From positions 35,799-99,798 of the forward strand of contig JAMFSE010000122.1 of NCBI GenBank assembly GCA_026225115.1: a DNA stretch of 64,000 nucleotides. Reading direction: 5' to 3'. Position 1 is the first letter of the stretch, and every line of letters begins with the position of its first letter. The notes under the pieces were generated by a model that was given only the letters and a program-made list of their open reading frames with translations, was not told where the DNA came from and searched no databases. The position numbers and the translations under genes were made by a program. Shown in pieces: positions 16,692 through 25,014 of this stretch. This DNA is from Rhodovastum atsumiense (GTDB lineage Bacteria > Pseudomonadota > Alphaproteobacteria > Acetobacterales > Acetobacteraceae).

Positions 16692-18058
16692 CACAGCCGG
16701 CGGAAGATGGCGATGACACCGGGGATAGGAATGCCTTCGAGATACCGCAGGATACCGGCGCGCGGTGTCTCGAACGATAGGCCGGCACCGGCGGCGTATT
16801 GTGCGATCGCCGTCTCGCGATGCGTGAACAGCCCGTGGCCGCCAAGGCCGGGACGGCCAGTTGGGATGGCGGCGAGCGCGAACCCATCGGCTTCGAGATT
16901 GGCGCGAACGGTGGCAAGAAAGGGTTGCGGCGATGCCAGATAGGCCAAAGCTTCGTTCATTAGGATGATCGGGAAAGGCACATGGCCTAACGGCATTTCT
17001 AGTGGATCGATTTGTTGGAGGGATGCATAGAGATCGTGTTCCGCGCAGCGCGCGATCAGCTTCGGGCTGGGATCAATGCCGGACCACGGACCCGCATCGA
17101 GGCCCTGGGCCGCAATGGCATTAAGGCCGGGGCCGCAAAACAGATCGAGCACCGGCCCGTTTATTTCCTGTTCTGCGATCAACGCACGAAACGCGCCGGG
17201 GGCGATGGTGCCGCCCTCTATCAGTGCCTGCTCCGCGCTCTGCGCGTCATCGGTAACGGGAATGTGGCGGCCCGCCGCACGGCCGGCCAATGCCGCAATA
17301 AGTTTGATCGCCCAGACATTGCGCGGCGCCATGCTTTGCGCGCGTCCGGCGGAGACCGCGGCATCACCCCAATGCGATTCCTGCATCTGGGCGAAAGCAA
17401 GTAAACAATGGGTTTGCACATCGGCAATTCCATCGCCCACGGCCTGCAGCGCCACGCGAATCGCTTGGGCGGCCTGCTCCGAACATAGGTATCGCCGTGC
17501 CAGGGCGTTGCGAAGCCCCACCGCAAGCGGCGTGTAAACAATAGCATGGTTCAGGACCTCGATGGCGGTCGCGGGCGACAACGCCGCCAGGGCCAATGCA
17601 ATTTCGGCGTTGGCCGGCAGCGCCGAAATGCTTTCCATGAGGCATGGCAAGGCCTCATCGAATTGTCCAAACTGCATCAGCGCCAGTCCCAGCCGTGCTT
17701 TTGCGGCATGGGAATCTGGTGCCAGCAACACGGTTTGCGCGGCGCTCTGCACGGCGTCCGCCGACCGGCCAGCCCCTGAAAATATTTCAGCCTGACGGAG
17801 CCATAGAGCGGCGTTGGTTGGCTTTTTGCATATCGCTTCCTGCAATACCGCGAGCGCCTGCGGGATGTCCTGCATCTCGCACCAATAATCGGCGCACAGC
17901 AGCGGCAGTTTTTCATGTTCCGGCGCCAGTTTCAGCAAGGCCGCGAGCAGCGGCTTCACGGCATTTGGCCGATGCTCCGCCAATAACGTACTGATCCGGC
18001 CGGCGACAATATCGGGATCGATAATACCAGCTCCAATCTGCGGCGCACCATCCGGCAT
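16691..18058 (-). CDS. TPR-repeat protein with SAM-dependent methyltransferase domain
   Basis: A 455-residue fusion. Residues about 20-230 are TPR-like helices (AALWLRQAEIFSGAGRSADA, AKARLGLALMQFGQFDEALPC). From about 290 there is a class I methyltransferase: GPVLDLFCGPGLNAIAAQGL (SAM-binding motif I), WSGIDPSPKLIARC, and ILMNEALAYL. It precedes and overlaps the TPR-GT41 gene and follows the DUF1217 flagellar gene. A plausible job is methylating a flagellin-linked sugar or residue, with the TPR part holding the target; this is inference from position. Confidence 0.78.
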   Translation of the reverse strand: MPDGAPQIGAGIIDPDIVAGRISTLLAEHRPNAVKPLLAALLKLAPEHEKLPLLCADYWCEMQDIPQALAVLQEAICKKPTNAALWLRQAEIFSGAGRSADAVQSAAQTVLLAPDSHAAKARLGLALMQFGQFDEALPCLMESISALPANAEIALALAALSPATAIEVLNHAIVYTPLAVGLRNALARRYLCSEQAAQAIRVALQAVGDGIADVQTHCLLAFAQMQESHWGDAAVSAGRAQSMAPRNVWAIKLIAALAGRAAGRHIPVTDDAQSAEQALIEGGTIAPGAFRALIAEQEINGPVLDLFCGPGLNAIAAQGLDAGPWSGIDPSPKLIARCAEHDLYASLQQIDPLEMPLGHVPFPIILMNEALAYLASPQPFLATVRANLEADGFALAAIPTGRPGLGGHGLFTHRETAIAQYAAGAGLSFETPRAGILRYLEGIPIPGVIAIFRRL

Positions 18059-18080
18059 GATCAGCTTGTCCTTGTCAGCA

Positions 18081-18932
18081 TCACGCGATTAGGCCGGCAA
18101 TCGAAGACGAGGCGGCCGAGTTGGAGGCGCTCAACTGCAGCTGCACGAGATATTGATCGGTTATGGACTGAACATAGTGCGAATCATTCAGTTTCGAAAA
18201 ATCGAGCACATTGCCGATCGCGGCTTCCTCAGCTTGTAACGGCTGATACGCAAGTTGCGGTGGAATGCCAAACGCTGTGGTGACGACGGTGCGGGCCACC
18301 GAATTGCCAAGCACCTCATCCGGGCTGGTCAATGATGCCGCATTGGCGAGGAAGTATAGCGCGTTGGACAGCCCCGGGGTCTGGTTATCAAGCGATTGCC
18401 GCCACAGCACTTCGGCATAGCCATTCGTGATGGTCGACAGGACATTCGGGCTTTGAATTGCGGCGAGGCCATTGGCATAAAAATTATAGGTCTTTGCGGT
18501 CGCGAGCCAGGCTGAATTGGTGGTCGAAAGCTGGTTGGCCAGGCTGCTGGAATCATCGGGGTTGGACGATAATGCCTGCTGCGCCAGCGCGGTCTCATTC
18601 ACACTCGAGCCCAAACCATTGGCGGTCAGGAACACGGTCAGAAAACTCGGATTGGTAAGCAAGGATTTTACGGAAGTGGCCGATTGCACGGCCTTGGTAA
18701 ACGCCGCAATCTGCAATTCCACTGTCGGCGTTTTTGCCTCATTTGCAATATCGGTCGTTTGATTAGCCTGCGCCAATTGTAACGCCACGATCGGGTCCAC
18801 GCTGCTGGTGCCAGTGGTGCTGGCAGGGGCACCATAAAGCGCCTGTAGAATTGACGTCGCCCCACTGGTGCTGGATGAGGGCTGGAATAGCAATGCATAG
18901 TTGATCGTCGAGCTGCCGATCGCACCGGACAT
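18081..18932 (-). CDS. DUF1217 family flagellar-associated protein
   Basis: A 283-residue Ser/Ala-rich protein from ATG 18932, one base after the flaF stop; the frame to 19016 would read inside flaF. Segments such as YAEVLWRQSLDNQTPGLSNALYFL and VLGNSVARTVVTTAFGIPPQLAYQ match DUF1217, a family found in alphaproteobacterial flagellar clusters and proposed to be axial or regulatory. No signal peptide is visible, in keeping with flagellar type III export. It is co-directional with flagellin, flbT and flaF. Function is not established. Confidence 0.75.
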   Translation of the reverse strand: MSGAIGSSTINYALLFQPSSSTSGATSILQALYGAPASTTGTSSVDPIVALQLAQANQTTDIANEAKTPTVELQIAAFTKAVQSATSVKSLLTNPSFLTVFLTANGLGSSVNETALAQQALSSNPDDSSSLANQLSTTNSAWLATAKTYNFYANGLAAIQSPNVLSTITNGYAEVLWRQSLDNQTPGLSNALYFLANAASLTSPDEVLGNSVARTVVTTAFGIPPQLAYQPLQAEEAAIGNVLDFSKLNDSHYVQSITDQYLVQLQLSASNSAASSSIAGLIA

Positions 18933-18933
18933 G

Positions 18934-19305
18934 TCAGAGCCCCACCTGCTCACCGGCGGGAATGATTCCGCGTAGACCCGCCGCGATATTACCATTGATC
19001 GTGATAAGAACACCAATATCCGGCTTCGGCTCTTTCATCTCCTTGATGACCAATGCAGCCAGACTCAGTAGAGATTTGCGTATCTCGACGGGCTGCGGGT
19101 TGTTGCTGTCCAACGTGATGGTGGTAACCGTCTGCCACAAAATCCCGTAATCGGCGAGCGCCTTGGCGAGCGGAATGCCTCCGGCTTTTTCTGCTTCGCT
19201 GAGCCGGGAAGCAAAAACTTCGAATACTTCAGCGTCGCGCTCTCGCAACGAACGTAAATTAACCGCCGACTGATAGGCTTTGGTGCTGTTGCGATAACCG
19301 CTCAT
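18934..19305 (-). CDS. flaF: Flagellar biosynthesis regulator FlaF
   Basis: A 123-residue protein with the FlaF pattern: YQSAVNLRSLRERDAEVFEVFASRL at the start, LWQTVTTITLDSNNPQPVEIRKSLLSLAALV in the middle. In Caulobacter FlaF is a flagellin-secretion chaperone that works against FlbT to license flagellin translation. Its ATG overlaps the flbT stop by one base (TAATG), so the two are translationally coupled. Confidence 0.92.
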   Translation of the reverse strand: MSGYRNSTKAYQSAVNLRSLRERDAEVFEVFASRLSEAEKAGGIPLAKALADYGILWQTVTTITLDSNNPQPVEIRKSLLSLAALVIKEMKEPKPDIGVLITINGNIAAGLRGIIPAGEQVGL

Positions 19306-19787
19306 TAACTTGAACCCTCATCGATTCGTATGTCGACCGCAAGCTCATCTGCGACATGCAGCTCTACCTGCGAATCCGCCGCTGCGATCCGCGCAGTATT
19401 TTCCAACACCGCTGTTTCATGGCGCATAATGCGACGGGCCAACTTCAGCGCCTCATAACAGGAACCCTCCTGCGCCAATACCAATGCGCGGTCGAGAATT
19501 TCGCGGGCTAAAGCCGAGGTGGTGGCCCCTTTGAACGCATCGATGAGCGAAGCGGCCGAAATCAGCGCCGCATCGCGTTCGTCATCGGTGCCAACATAGA
19601 CAGCCTGCAAAGCAAAATAGATGCGTCGCGCCGGCGTGTTGGCCTCTGCTGGCGCAAGAATTTGCTTGCCAAACAAAAACCTCGCCTGAGCGGCGAGTTC
19701 AATACGGGAGCGCGTTTTGAAGCGGATCGGCGCGCCGTTGATGATCATCAGCTCACCTTGCTTGAGTTCAAGAACCAGAGTCGACAT
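19305..19787 (-). CDS. flbT: Flagellin mRNA regulator FlbT
   Basis: A 160-residue post-transcriptional regulator. LVLELKQGELMIINGAPIRFK and RIELAAQARFLFGKQILAPAEA are characteristic of FlbT, which binds the flagellin transcript leader and destabilises it until the hook is complete. It lies downstream of flagellin on the same strand, beyond a strong hairpin, and is coupled to flaF. The chaperone/regulator pair beside flagellin is the usual alphaproteobacterial order. Confidence 0.92.
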   Translation of the reverse strand: MSTLVLELKQGELMIINGAPIRFKTRSRIELAAQARFLFGKQILAPAEANTPARRIYFALQAVYVGTDDERDAALISAASLIDAFKGATTSALAREILDRALVLAQEGSCYEALKLARRIMRHETAVLENTARIAAADSQVELHVADELAVDIRIDEGSS

Positions 19788-19855
19788 TTTGCCAAATCAA
19801 ATCATGACAGATCACAACCCATGCCATCCTTAAAGAAAGCCTGTATTAGAACCCG

Positions 19856-19889
19856 CGCGGCAGGTTGAATTTATGGTCAACCTGCCGCG
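19856..19889 (-). terminator. Strong hairpin downstream of flagellin
   Basis: CGCGGCAGGTTGA and TCAACCTGCCGCG form a perfect 13-base-pair stem around an 8-base loop, 14 bases after the flagellin stop codon. There is no clear U-run after it, so it may terminate weakly, or protect the abundant flagellin mRNA's 3' end while allowing some readthrough into flbT-flaF. Confidence 0.75.
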
Positions 19890-19902
19890 TGAGATGGCGA
19901 GA

Positions 19903-20760
19903 TTACTGAATCAGCTTCGTCAAAAGTGACGGAGTTTGATTAGCGATCGACAAGGATGACGTCGCAAGCTGTTGCTGGATCTGCAGGGATTGTAGCGTGG
20001 CAGATTCCTGCGCCAGGTTGGCGTCCACCAAAGCACCGACGCCGGTTTGCAGCGAGGTGATTTTGGCGGTGTTGAACGAGATCTGGTTATTGATCAGATT
20101 AGTGAGGTTACCGTAAGTGTTCAGCGCGGTGCTGACCGAGTTGAAATTGCTCGTGAAGGTGCCGCCGGTCGCAAGGAAACCCGCGACTGTGGCGGCACCG
20201 GCAAGCTGGGTTGAGGTGAAGGTAAGCGCGTGCAGCACAGTGGAACCACTGAACGCGGTAAGGCTGATCGTGTTGCCTTGCTCATTCGATGCGACCGTTA
20301 CCGCACCGTAGGTGGCGTTGGCTTTGGCGGCGGTCGTATCGCCGATCAGCGAGGCCCCGTTATAGTTGGAGTTGGTCAAAGCCGCGCTAACCTGGGTAAT
20401 ATAGGAGTTATATTGCGCAATATCCTGCGTGCGTTGCGACGACGTGACGGCGGAGCCCGAGAGCGCAATCAGCGTCGTTTTTGCCGATGACAGGATGTTC
20501 GAAATACTGGTGAGGCCCGTCGAGGTGACGGAAACCAAGCCGGTCGAGTTACCAAGCTGCTGGTTGGCCGACGTCAGCGAGGTAACGCTGCTGCGGACAT
20601 TCTGCGCGACCGCGAATGCCGCACCGTTATCTGTTGCATCTGCAACAATATAACCGGTGGAAACCGCCTTCTGCGTAGTGGCAAGTTCGGCCGAGATACT
20701 GTTGAGGGAGGCCAACGCCACCTGGGCGGAGTTGTTTGTAATAATGGAATTAAGAGCCAT
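19903..20760 (-). CDS. fliC: Flagellin
   Basis: A 285-residue filament subunit. The N-terminal coiled region (SAQVALASLNSISAELATTQ, then ATDNGAAFAVAQNVRSSVTSL) and the C-terminal LQIQQQLATSSLSIANQTPS match flagellin D0/D1; the middle is a short Ser/Thr/Ala-rich domain. This is on the short side, as in Caulobacter-type flagellins. It is followed by flbT-flaF and glycosylation-type genes, and its Ser/Thr-rich middle offers many O-glycosylation sites. AGGA precedes the ATG. Only one flagellin gene is present in the window. Confidence 0.92.
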   Translation of the reverse strand: MALNSIITNNSAQVALASLNSISAELATTQKAVSTGYIVADATDNGAAFAVAQNVRSSVTSLTSANQQLGNSTGLVSVTSTGLTSISNILSSAKTTLIALSGSAVTSSQRTQDIAQYNSYITQVSAALTNSNYNGASLIGDTTAAKANATYGAVTVASNEQGNTISLTAFSGSTVLHALTFTSTQLAGAATVAGFLATGGTFTSNFNSVSTALNTYGNLTNLINNQISFNTAKITSLQTGVGALVDANLAQESATLQSLQIQQQLATSSLSIANQTPSLLTKLIQ

Positions 20761-20799
20761 TGGGGTATCCTAGATTAGGTATTCTATCGTGTTTTGAAG

Positions 20800-20813
20800 G
20801 CATTTTGCCGACC
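20800..20813 (-). promoter_or_regulatory. Weak sigma-54-like promoter candidate for flagellin
   Basis: On the minus strand the 104-bp gap upstream of flagellin contains GG-N10-GC (within ACGGTCGGCAAAATGCC), the spacing used by sigma-54 at -24/-12, about 40 bases from the ATG. The flanking bases are poor matches to TGGCAC-N5-TTGC, so this is only a candidate. Confidence 0.3.
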
Positions 20814-20864
20814 GTTGGAACTTTAGGATGGAAAAGTTAAAGCGTCGTAAACAGCATCCGGCGG

Positions 20865-21962
20865 CTATAGATAATTCGCCAGGTTCATGCTCTTCATGCC
20901 GGCGATCAGCTGATAGGAACTCTGCAGCGCCGTCTGTACCGACGAGATCTGCGAAATCGTCGCCGCCGCATCCACCGAATCCGCATTCGAAATCTGGCTG
21001 GTGAGGGCAGTAACGGTACTGCCGAGACCGCTCGCCTGGGCGGTAAGCGCGCTCTGCGTATTGCCGAGCACGCCGGCATCCTGGTTCAGGCTGTCATTGG
21101 CATTTCGCAAGCTGCTTTCCGTGGTTTGCAGGAAACTTTGAAAGCCGGCGCCGCCGATTTGCGCGGGTGTCAGGCTGGCGATGCTGGCCATCCCGGCCAG
21201 GATGTCGCGCATATAGGAACCGGTGGAGGTGGTGCCGGTGCCCGCGGTGGCGACGAAGGCATTGCTGTTGGCGGCAATCCCGGTGGTAACCTGCTGGCCG
21301 TCGCCCAAGGTCAGGCTGGGCAGGCCGGCGGCGGTGGTGAGCCCGGCGCTGAACGGCGTCGTTCCGGCGGCATTGGAGCCGGCAACGCCGAGCACCGAAG
21401 CCGTGGTCGCCGCCGCCCCATTGCCAGCCAGCCCCGCGACCGCGGATTGGATCTGGCTGTAGAACCCGGAACTGGCGATATTATCCGGGTCGGGTACCGG
21501 CGGCTCGCCGCTATCCTGGCCGCCGAACACATAGACATCGCCATCCTGGGTATCGAGCAGCGTCGCAACCTGCACCAAAGCGGCCTGGGTCGCGGCGATC
21601 ACGCCGGCCGCGCCCGAGCTGTCGAGGGTGCTGATGCCACTGAGCTGCGAGACGATCCCGGTGGTGAGCGAGCTGATCGCGGTCAACGCGTCCTGCCGCA
21701 CCGTCATCGGCCCGGTGGTGGCGTTGATCGCGGCGATCTGCGCATTGGCCGTGGCAATCTGCGGCGCCACCGACAGCACGGTCTGCGCCGGCCCGGCGCC
21801 GAGCCCCGCATAGCTCTGCGAAATCAATCCGGTGGAGGATTGTTCGGTCAGCCTGTCGAGCCGCGCCAGCGTGGCGCCAGAATTCTCGATGATCTGCGTC
21901 ATCGGTCCGTAGGACTGGCCGCTGATCGCGCCGGCCGTGCCGGTCGGGCTGACCCCGCTCAT
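20865..21962 (-). CDS. flgL: Flagellar hook-associated protein 3 (hook-filament junction)
   Basis: A 365-residue junction protein. The N-terminus (YGPMTQIIENSGATLARLDRLTEQSSTG) has the flagellin-like helix, VYVFGGQDS is a typical FlgL turn, and the C-terminus ISNADSVDAAATISQISSVQTALQSSYQ is the matching heptad helix. ATG 21962 overlaps the flgK stop (ATGA); the frame to 21986 would extend inside flgK. It follows flgE and flgK in the same direction. Confidence 0.88.
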   Translation of the reverse strand: MSGVSPTGTAGAISGQSYGPMTQIIENSGATLARLDRLTEQSSTGLISQSYAGLGAGPAQTVLSVAPQIATANAQIAAINATTGPMTVRQDALTAISSLTTGIVSQLSGISTLDSSGAAGVIAATQAALVQVATLLDTQDGDVYVFGGQDSGEPPVPDPDNIASSGFYSQIQSAVAGLAGNGAAATTASVLGVAGSNAAGTTPFSAGLTTAAGLPSLTLGDGQQVTTGIAANSNAFVATAGTGTTSTGSYMRDILAGMASIASLTPAQIGGAGFQSFLQTTESSLRNANDSLNQDAGVLGNTQSALTAQASGLGSTVTALTSQISNADSVDAAATISQISSVQTALQSSYQLIAGMKSMNLANYL

Positions 21963-23476
21963 ATCATCTGCTCCATGACGCTCCACATCGCCTGAATGGC
22001 GGTGATCACTTTCGCATTCGCGGCATAGGCATTCTGCAGCGAAACCATATTGCTCATCTGCTGATCGACATTGACCCCGGCCGTCTGCGCCAGCGTGCTC
22101 TGCAACGCGCTTTGCAAAGCGGTGGCGGCGCTGGAACTTGCGCTGGCCTGCGCACTCTGCGCCGCCTCCGCCCCGGCAAAGGCGGCGGCGGTGCCGGCCA
22201 GGCTGGTCTGGCTGCCATAGGGCAGCGCCAGCGTGCCGGCCGGCCCCAGCCCGGTGGTATTGCTGGCCGGCTGCGCGACGCCCAGCTGCGCGTTGGCGCC
22301 CAAGGCATAGGTCAGAACCCGGCTGATCAGCGTGGTAAAGCCGCTGGGGCCGCCGGCCGGGTTTGGCGTGAAGCCGCTGGCGCCGGTGGGCGAGCCGGCC
22401 ACCGCATTGGTGCCGTCGCGCACCAGTGTCGGGTTCGCGACCACCGCCGGATTGACGGTGATCGCACTGGCGAATCCGACATAATTGCTCTGCGCGGGCG
22501 TGCCGACCTGCGGCACATTGCCGTTCGGATCGGTGAACAGCGTCAGGCCCTGGGCCTGAAACTGGCTCGCGAGATTTTGCGAGAACTCGTCGAGCCCGGC
22601 TTGTAGCGTGGGGAGTGTGGTATCCCGCAACGCCAGATCGGCGCCGATCTGCCCCACCGTGAGATCGGCGGTGACATCGGCGCCGCCGAGCATCACCCCG
22701 GGCAGCCCACCGCCCGGATAATAGGCCTGAGCGCCGAGATTGGCATTGGCGATCGAGAGCGGCGCCGAACCATCGGTCGGCAGCGCCAGGCCGCTGCTGG
22801 TAAAGGCCAGCACGCTGCCATCGGCCTGGCCGACAAAATTCGCGCCGATGGCGCTGGAGAGGCTTTGTTCGGCCACCGCGCGCTGGTTCTGCAGGTCGGC
22901 GGTGCTCTGACCGCCATTCTGCAACGCCACGATCTGCTGGTTGAGCGTGGCGATCTGCTGCAGGCTGGCATCGGCCGCGGCGACGGTGCTGACCAGGTCG
23001 TTCTGGGCGTTCTGCCGGGCGCTGCCGATGGTGGTGGAGACGGTATTAATCTGGCCGGCCAGGGTCTGCGCCGCGCCCACGACCGCCTGCGCCTGCGTCT
23101 GGCTGGCCGGATTGCCGTCCAGCGCCATGAACTGGCTCTGCAGTGCGCCCAGCAGGCTCGGCAGATCGGTGCCGGCATCCGGCGCGCCCATCACAGCATC
23201 CAGGCCCGCGAGCGCGGAAGCGGTGGTGCCGGCATTGGCGACCGCGGCGCCCTGCGCGAAAACCTGGCTCTGCACGGCGGTATTGACGGTCAGGGTGGCG
23301 GCGTCGCTCTGCACCCCAAAACCGAGGCTACCGGCGCTGACCGCCTGCAGCGCCGCCGCCTCATTGGTGTAGTTGGTGCTGTTCGCGTTCGAGACATTCT
23401 GCGAAATGACCGCGAATTGCCGGCTGATCGCGGCCAGCCCGCTATTGGCAATCGATAGCGAGACATCCAGTCCCAT
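21959..23476 (-). CDS. flgK: Flagellar hook-associated protein 1
   Basis: A 505-residue protein bridging hook and filament. The N-terminal LSIANSGLAAISRQFAVISQNVSNANSTNYTNE is the rod/hook-type signature, the middle contains QTLAGQINTVSTTIGSAR-type coiled coil, and the end NVDQQMSNMVSLQNAYAANAKVITAIQ is the conserved C-terminal axial motif. It starts one base after the flgE stop and overlaps flgL. The central domain is Ala/Gly-rich. Confidence 0.9.
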   Translation of the reverse strand: MGLDVSLSIANSGLAAISRQFAVISQNVSNANSTNYTNEAAALQAVSAGSLGFGVQSDAATLTVNTAVQSQVFAQGAAVANAGTTASALAGLDAVMGAPDAGTDLPSLLGALQSQFMALDGNPASQTQAQAVVGAAQTLAGQINTVSTTIGSARQNAQNDLVSTVAAADASLQQIATLNQQIVALQNGGQSTADLQNQRAVAEQSLSSAIGANFVGQADGSVLAFTSSGLALPTDGSAPLSIANANLGAQAYYPGGGLPGVMLGGADVTADLTVGQIGADLALRDTTLPTLQAGLDEFSQNLASQFQAQGLTLFTDPNGNVPQVGTPAQSNYVGFASAITVNPAVVANPTLVRDGTNAVAGSPTGASGFTPNPAGGPSGFTTLISRVLTYALGANAQLGVAQPASNTTGLGPAGTLALPYGSQTSLAGTAAAFAGAEAAQSAQASASSSAATALQSALQSTLAQTAGVNVDQQMSNMVSLQNAYAANAKVITAIQAMWSVMEQMI

Positions 23477-23477
23477 G

Positions 23478-24793
23478 TTACTGCTTCATGTTGATCGTCG
23501 TGGTGGCCAGCTGATCGGCGGTGGTGACCACCTTGGCATTCGCCGAATAGGCTTCCTGAGCGGTGATCAGCTTGGTGAATTCGGTGGCGATATCAACATT
23601 CGAGCCTTCGGTGGAGCCGACGATCAGCGAGCCGGCGCCATTGCTGCCGATGGCATTGGTCAGCGGCTGGCCGGAAGCGGTGGCGGCGGTAAACGCCTGC
23701 CCGTTCTGATTCTGCAACGCATCCGGCGCGTTGAAGGTGGTCAACGGCACCTGCGCAATATCTGCGACTGTCCATTGGTGTAATTCACCACCACATCGCC
23801 CTGGGCATTGAAGGTGACATTACTGAAACTGCCCTGCGGCACCCCGTTTTGGGTAATGCCGAGCAGGTTGAAGGCGGTTCCCGCATATTGCGTGAGCCCG
23901 GTGGAGCCTCCAAAGGTGCCGAGGTTGAGCGTGATGGGTTGTGCGCCCTGGCCGAGGTTAGGCGACAATGTCAGCGTGGCGGGACCACCCGCCGTATAGG
24001 TGCTGCCGGCCAGCGCACCGGTGGCGTTGGTGATGCTGCCGATAGTGCCGGCCGGGACGTTATTGCCGCTGCTGGTGCCGAAGGTGATATTCGCGGAGCC
24101 GATGGTGGTGGTGGGCGTATTATCCGGCGAGGTCACCGTGACGGTCCAGTTATTCGCGGTATTTTGCGTGTAATTGAATGTTAGCGTGTGCTGGGTGCCG
24201 AGGGAATCATAAACATTGATTTGTGATGTCACCGGCGTATTCGCCGCCGGTGTCGCCGGCAGATCCGCCGACAGGTTGATGGTGCTGGTAGCAACCGGCT
24301 GAAACGTATTTTGTGAAATCTGAATCGGCGCCAAGGCGGTTTGATTGACGACACCAGTCGTCGGATTGACCGACCAGCCATCAAGGTAATTACCGGATGC
24401 ATTGACGAGATAGCCATTGGCATTGGCCGAGAACTCGCCGGCCCTGGTATAAAATTGCTGGGCCTCGAAGCTGGTCGTGGTGCTGCCGGCATTGGCGGAG
24501 CCGGTCGCCTGGCTAACCGCAAAAAAGCCCTGGCCGCTGATTGCAAGCGCCAGCGGGTCGGTGCTTTGCGTGATCGCGCCTTGCACACTATTGGTATATT
24601 CCGGCAAGGCGACGACCGAGCCGCTTTCATTGATGGTCGGCGTACTCTCGGTGAGGTAATTGATGAAGTCGGTGTCGACGCCCTTATATCCGGTGGTCTG
24701 GCTGTTGGCGATATTGTCGCTGATATTTGAGAAGGCTGCCGATTGCGAGCTGAGGCCGCTGACCGCCGTTGTTAGGGCACCGAATAATGACAT
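23478..24793 (-). pseudogene. flgE: Flagellar hook protein, interrupted by a one-base frameshift
   Basis: Reading from ATG 24793 (GGAGAG upstream) gives a normal hook protein start (TTAVSGLSSQSAAFSNISDN, then NSQTTGYKGVDTDF) and body for about 344 residues, up to VVNYTNGQSQ. The frame then runs into a stop at 23741. The expected continuation IAQVPLTTFNAPD, with the conserved NVDIATEFTKLITAQEAYSANAKV end, is present in another frame down to 23478. One missing base near 23760-23764 would restore a hook protein of about 438 residues. It may be a real mutation, a sequencing error, or less likely recoding. Confidence 0.88.
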
Positions 24794-24841
24794 CAAACTC
24801 TCCTGTATCGCGCCATGCGTGTCGACCGATGCTGGCAGCTT

Positions 24842-24858
24842 AAGCAGATTGCGTGCCA
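24842..24858 (-). promoter_or_regulatory. Sigma-54 promoter for flgE-flgK-flgL
   Basis: On the minus strand the sequence is TGGCACGCAATCTGCTT: GG and GC separated by exactly ten bases and a full TGGCAC -24 element. Transcription would start about ten bases downstream, giving a leader of roughly 40 bases before the flgE ATG. Sigma-54 control of hook genes by FlbD is established in Caulobacter, and a flbD gene lies 6 kb away. Confidence 0.75.
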
Positions 24859-24985
24859 AGGGATTTTCTGAATAATACAGGGTCGGAAAGCGGTTCGCGC
24901 AAGAATGGACCGGCAATAATTGCCTGCCCCCGGCAAGTTGCGCCGGGGCGAGACGGCAGACGGCACCAAATCTTCGCGAAGTCTC

Positions 24986-25001
24986 TGGCCCGGAACTTGC
25001 T
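24986..25001 (+). promoter_or_regulatory. Sigma-54 promoter for fliK-flgD and downstream genes
   Basis: TGGCCCGGAACTTGCT has GG-N10-GC spacing and a TTGC -12 element. It faces away from the flgE promoter, making a divergent sigma-54 pair about 130 bases apart. The predicted start would fall only a few bases before the fliK ATG at 25015, so either the fliK message is nearly leaderless or fliK begins at a later codon. Confidence 0.65.
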
Positions 25002-25014
25002 TTTCACCGTCGCG

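Noticed and set aside
21126..21995. 289-residue plus-strand ORF opposite flgL
   Set aside because: Antisense to FlgL; Gly/Arg-rich shadow.
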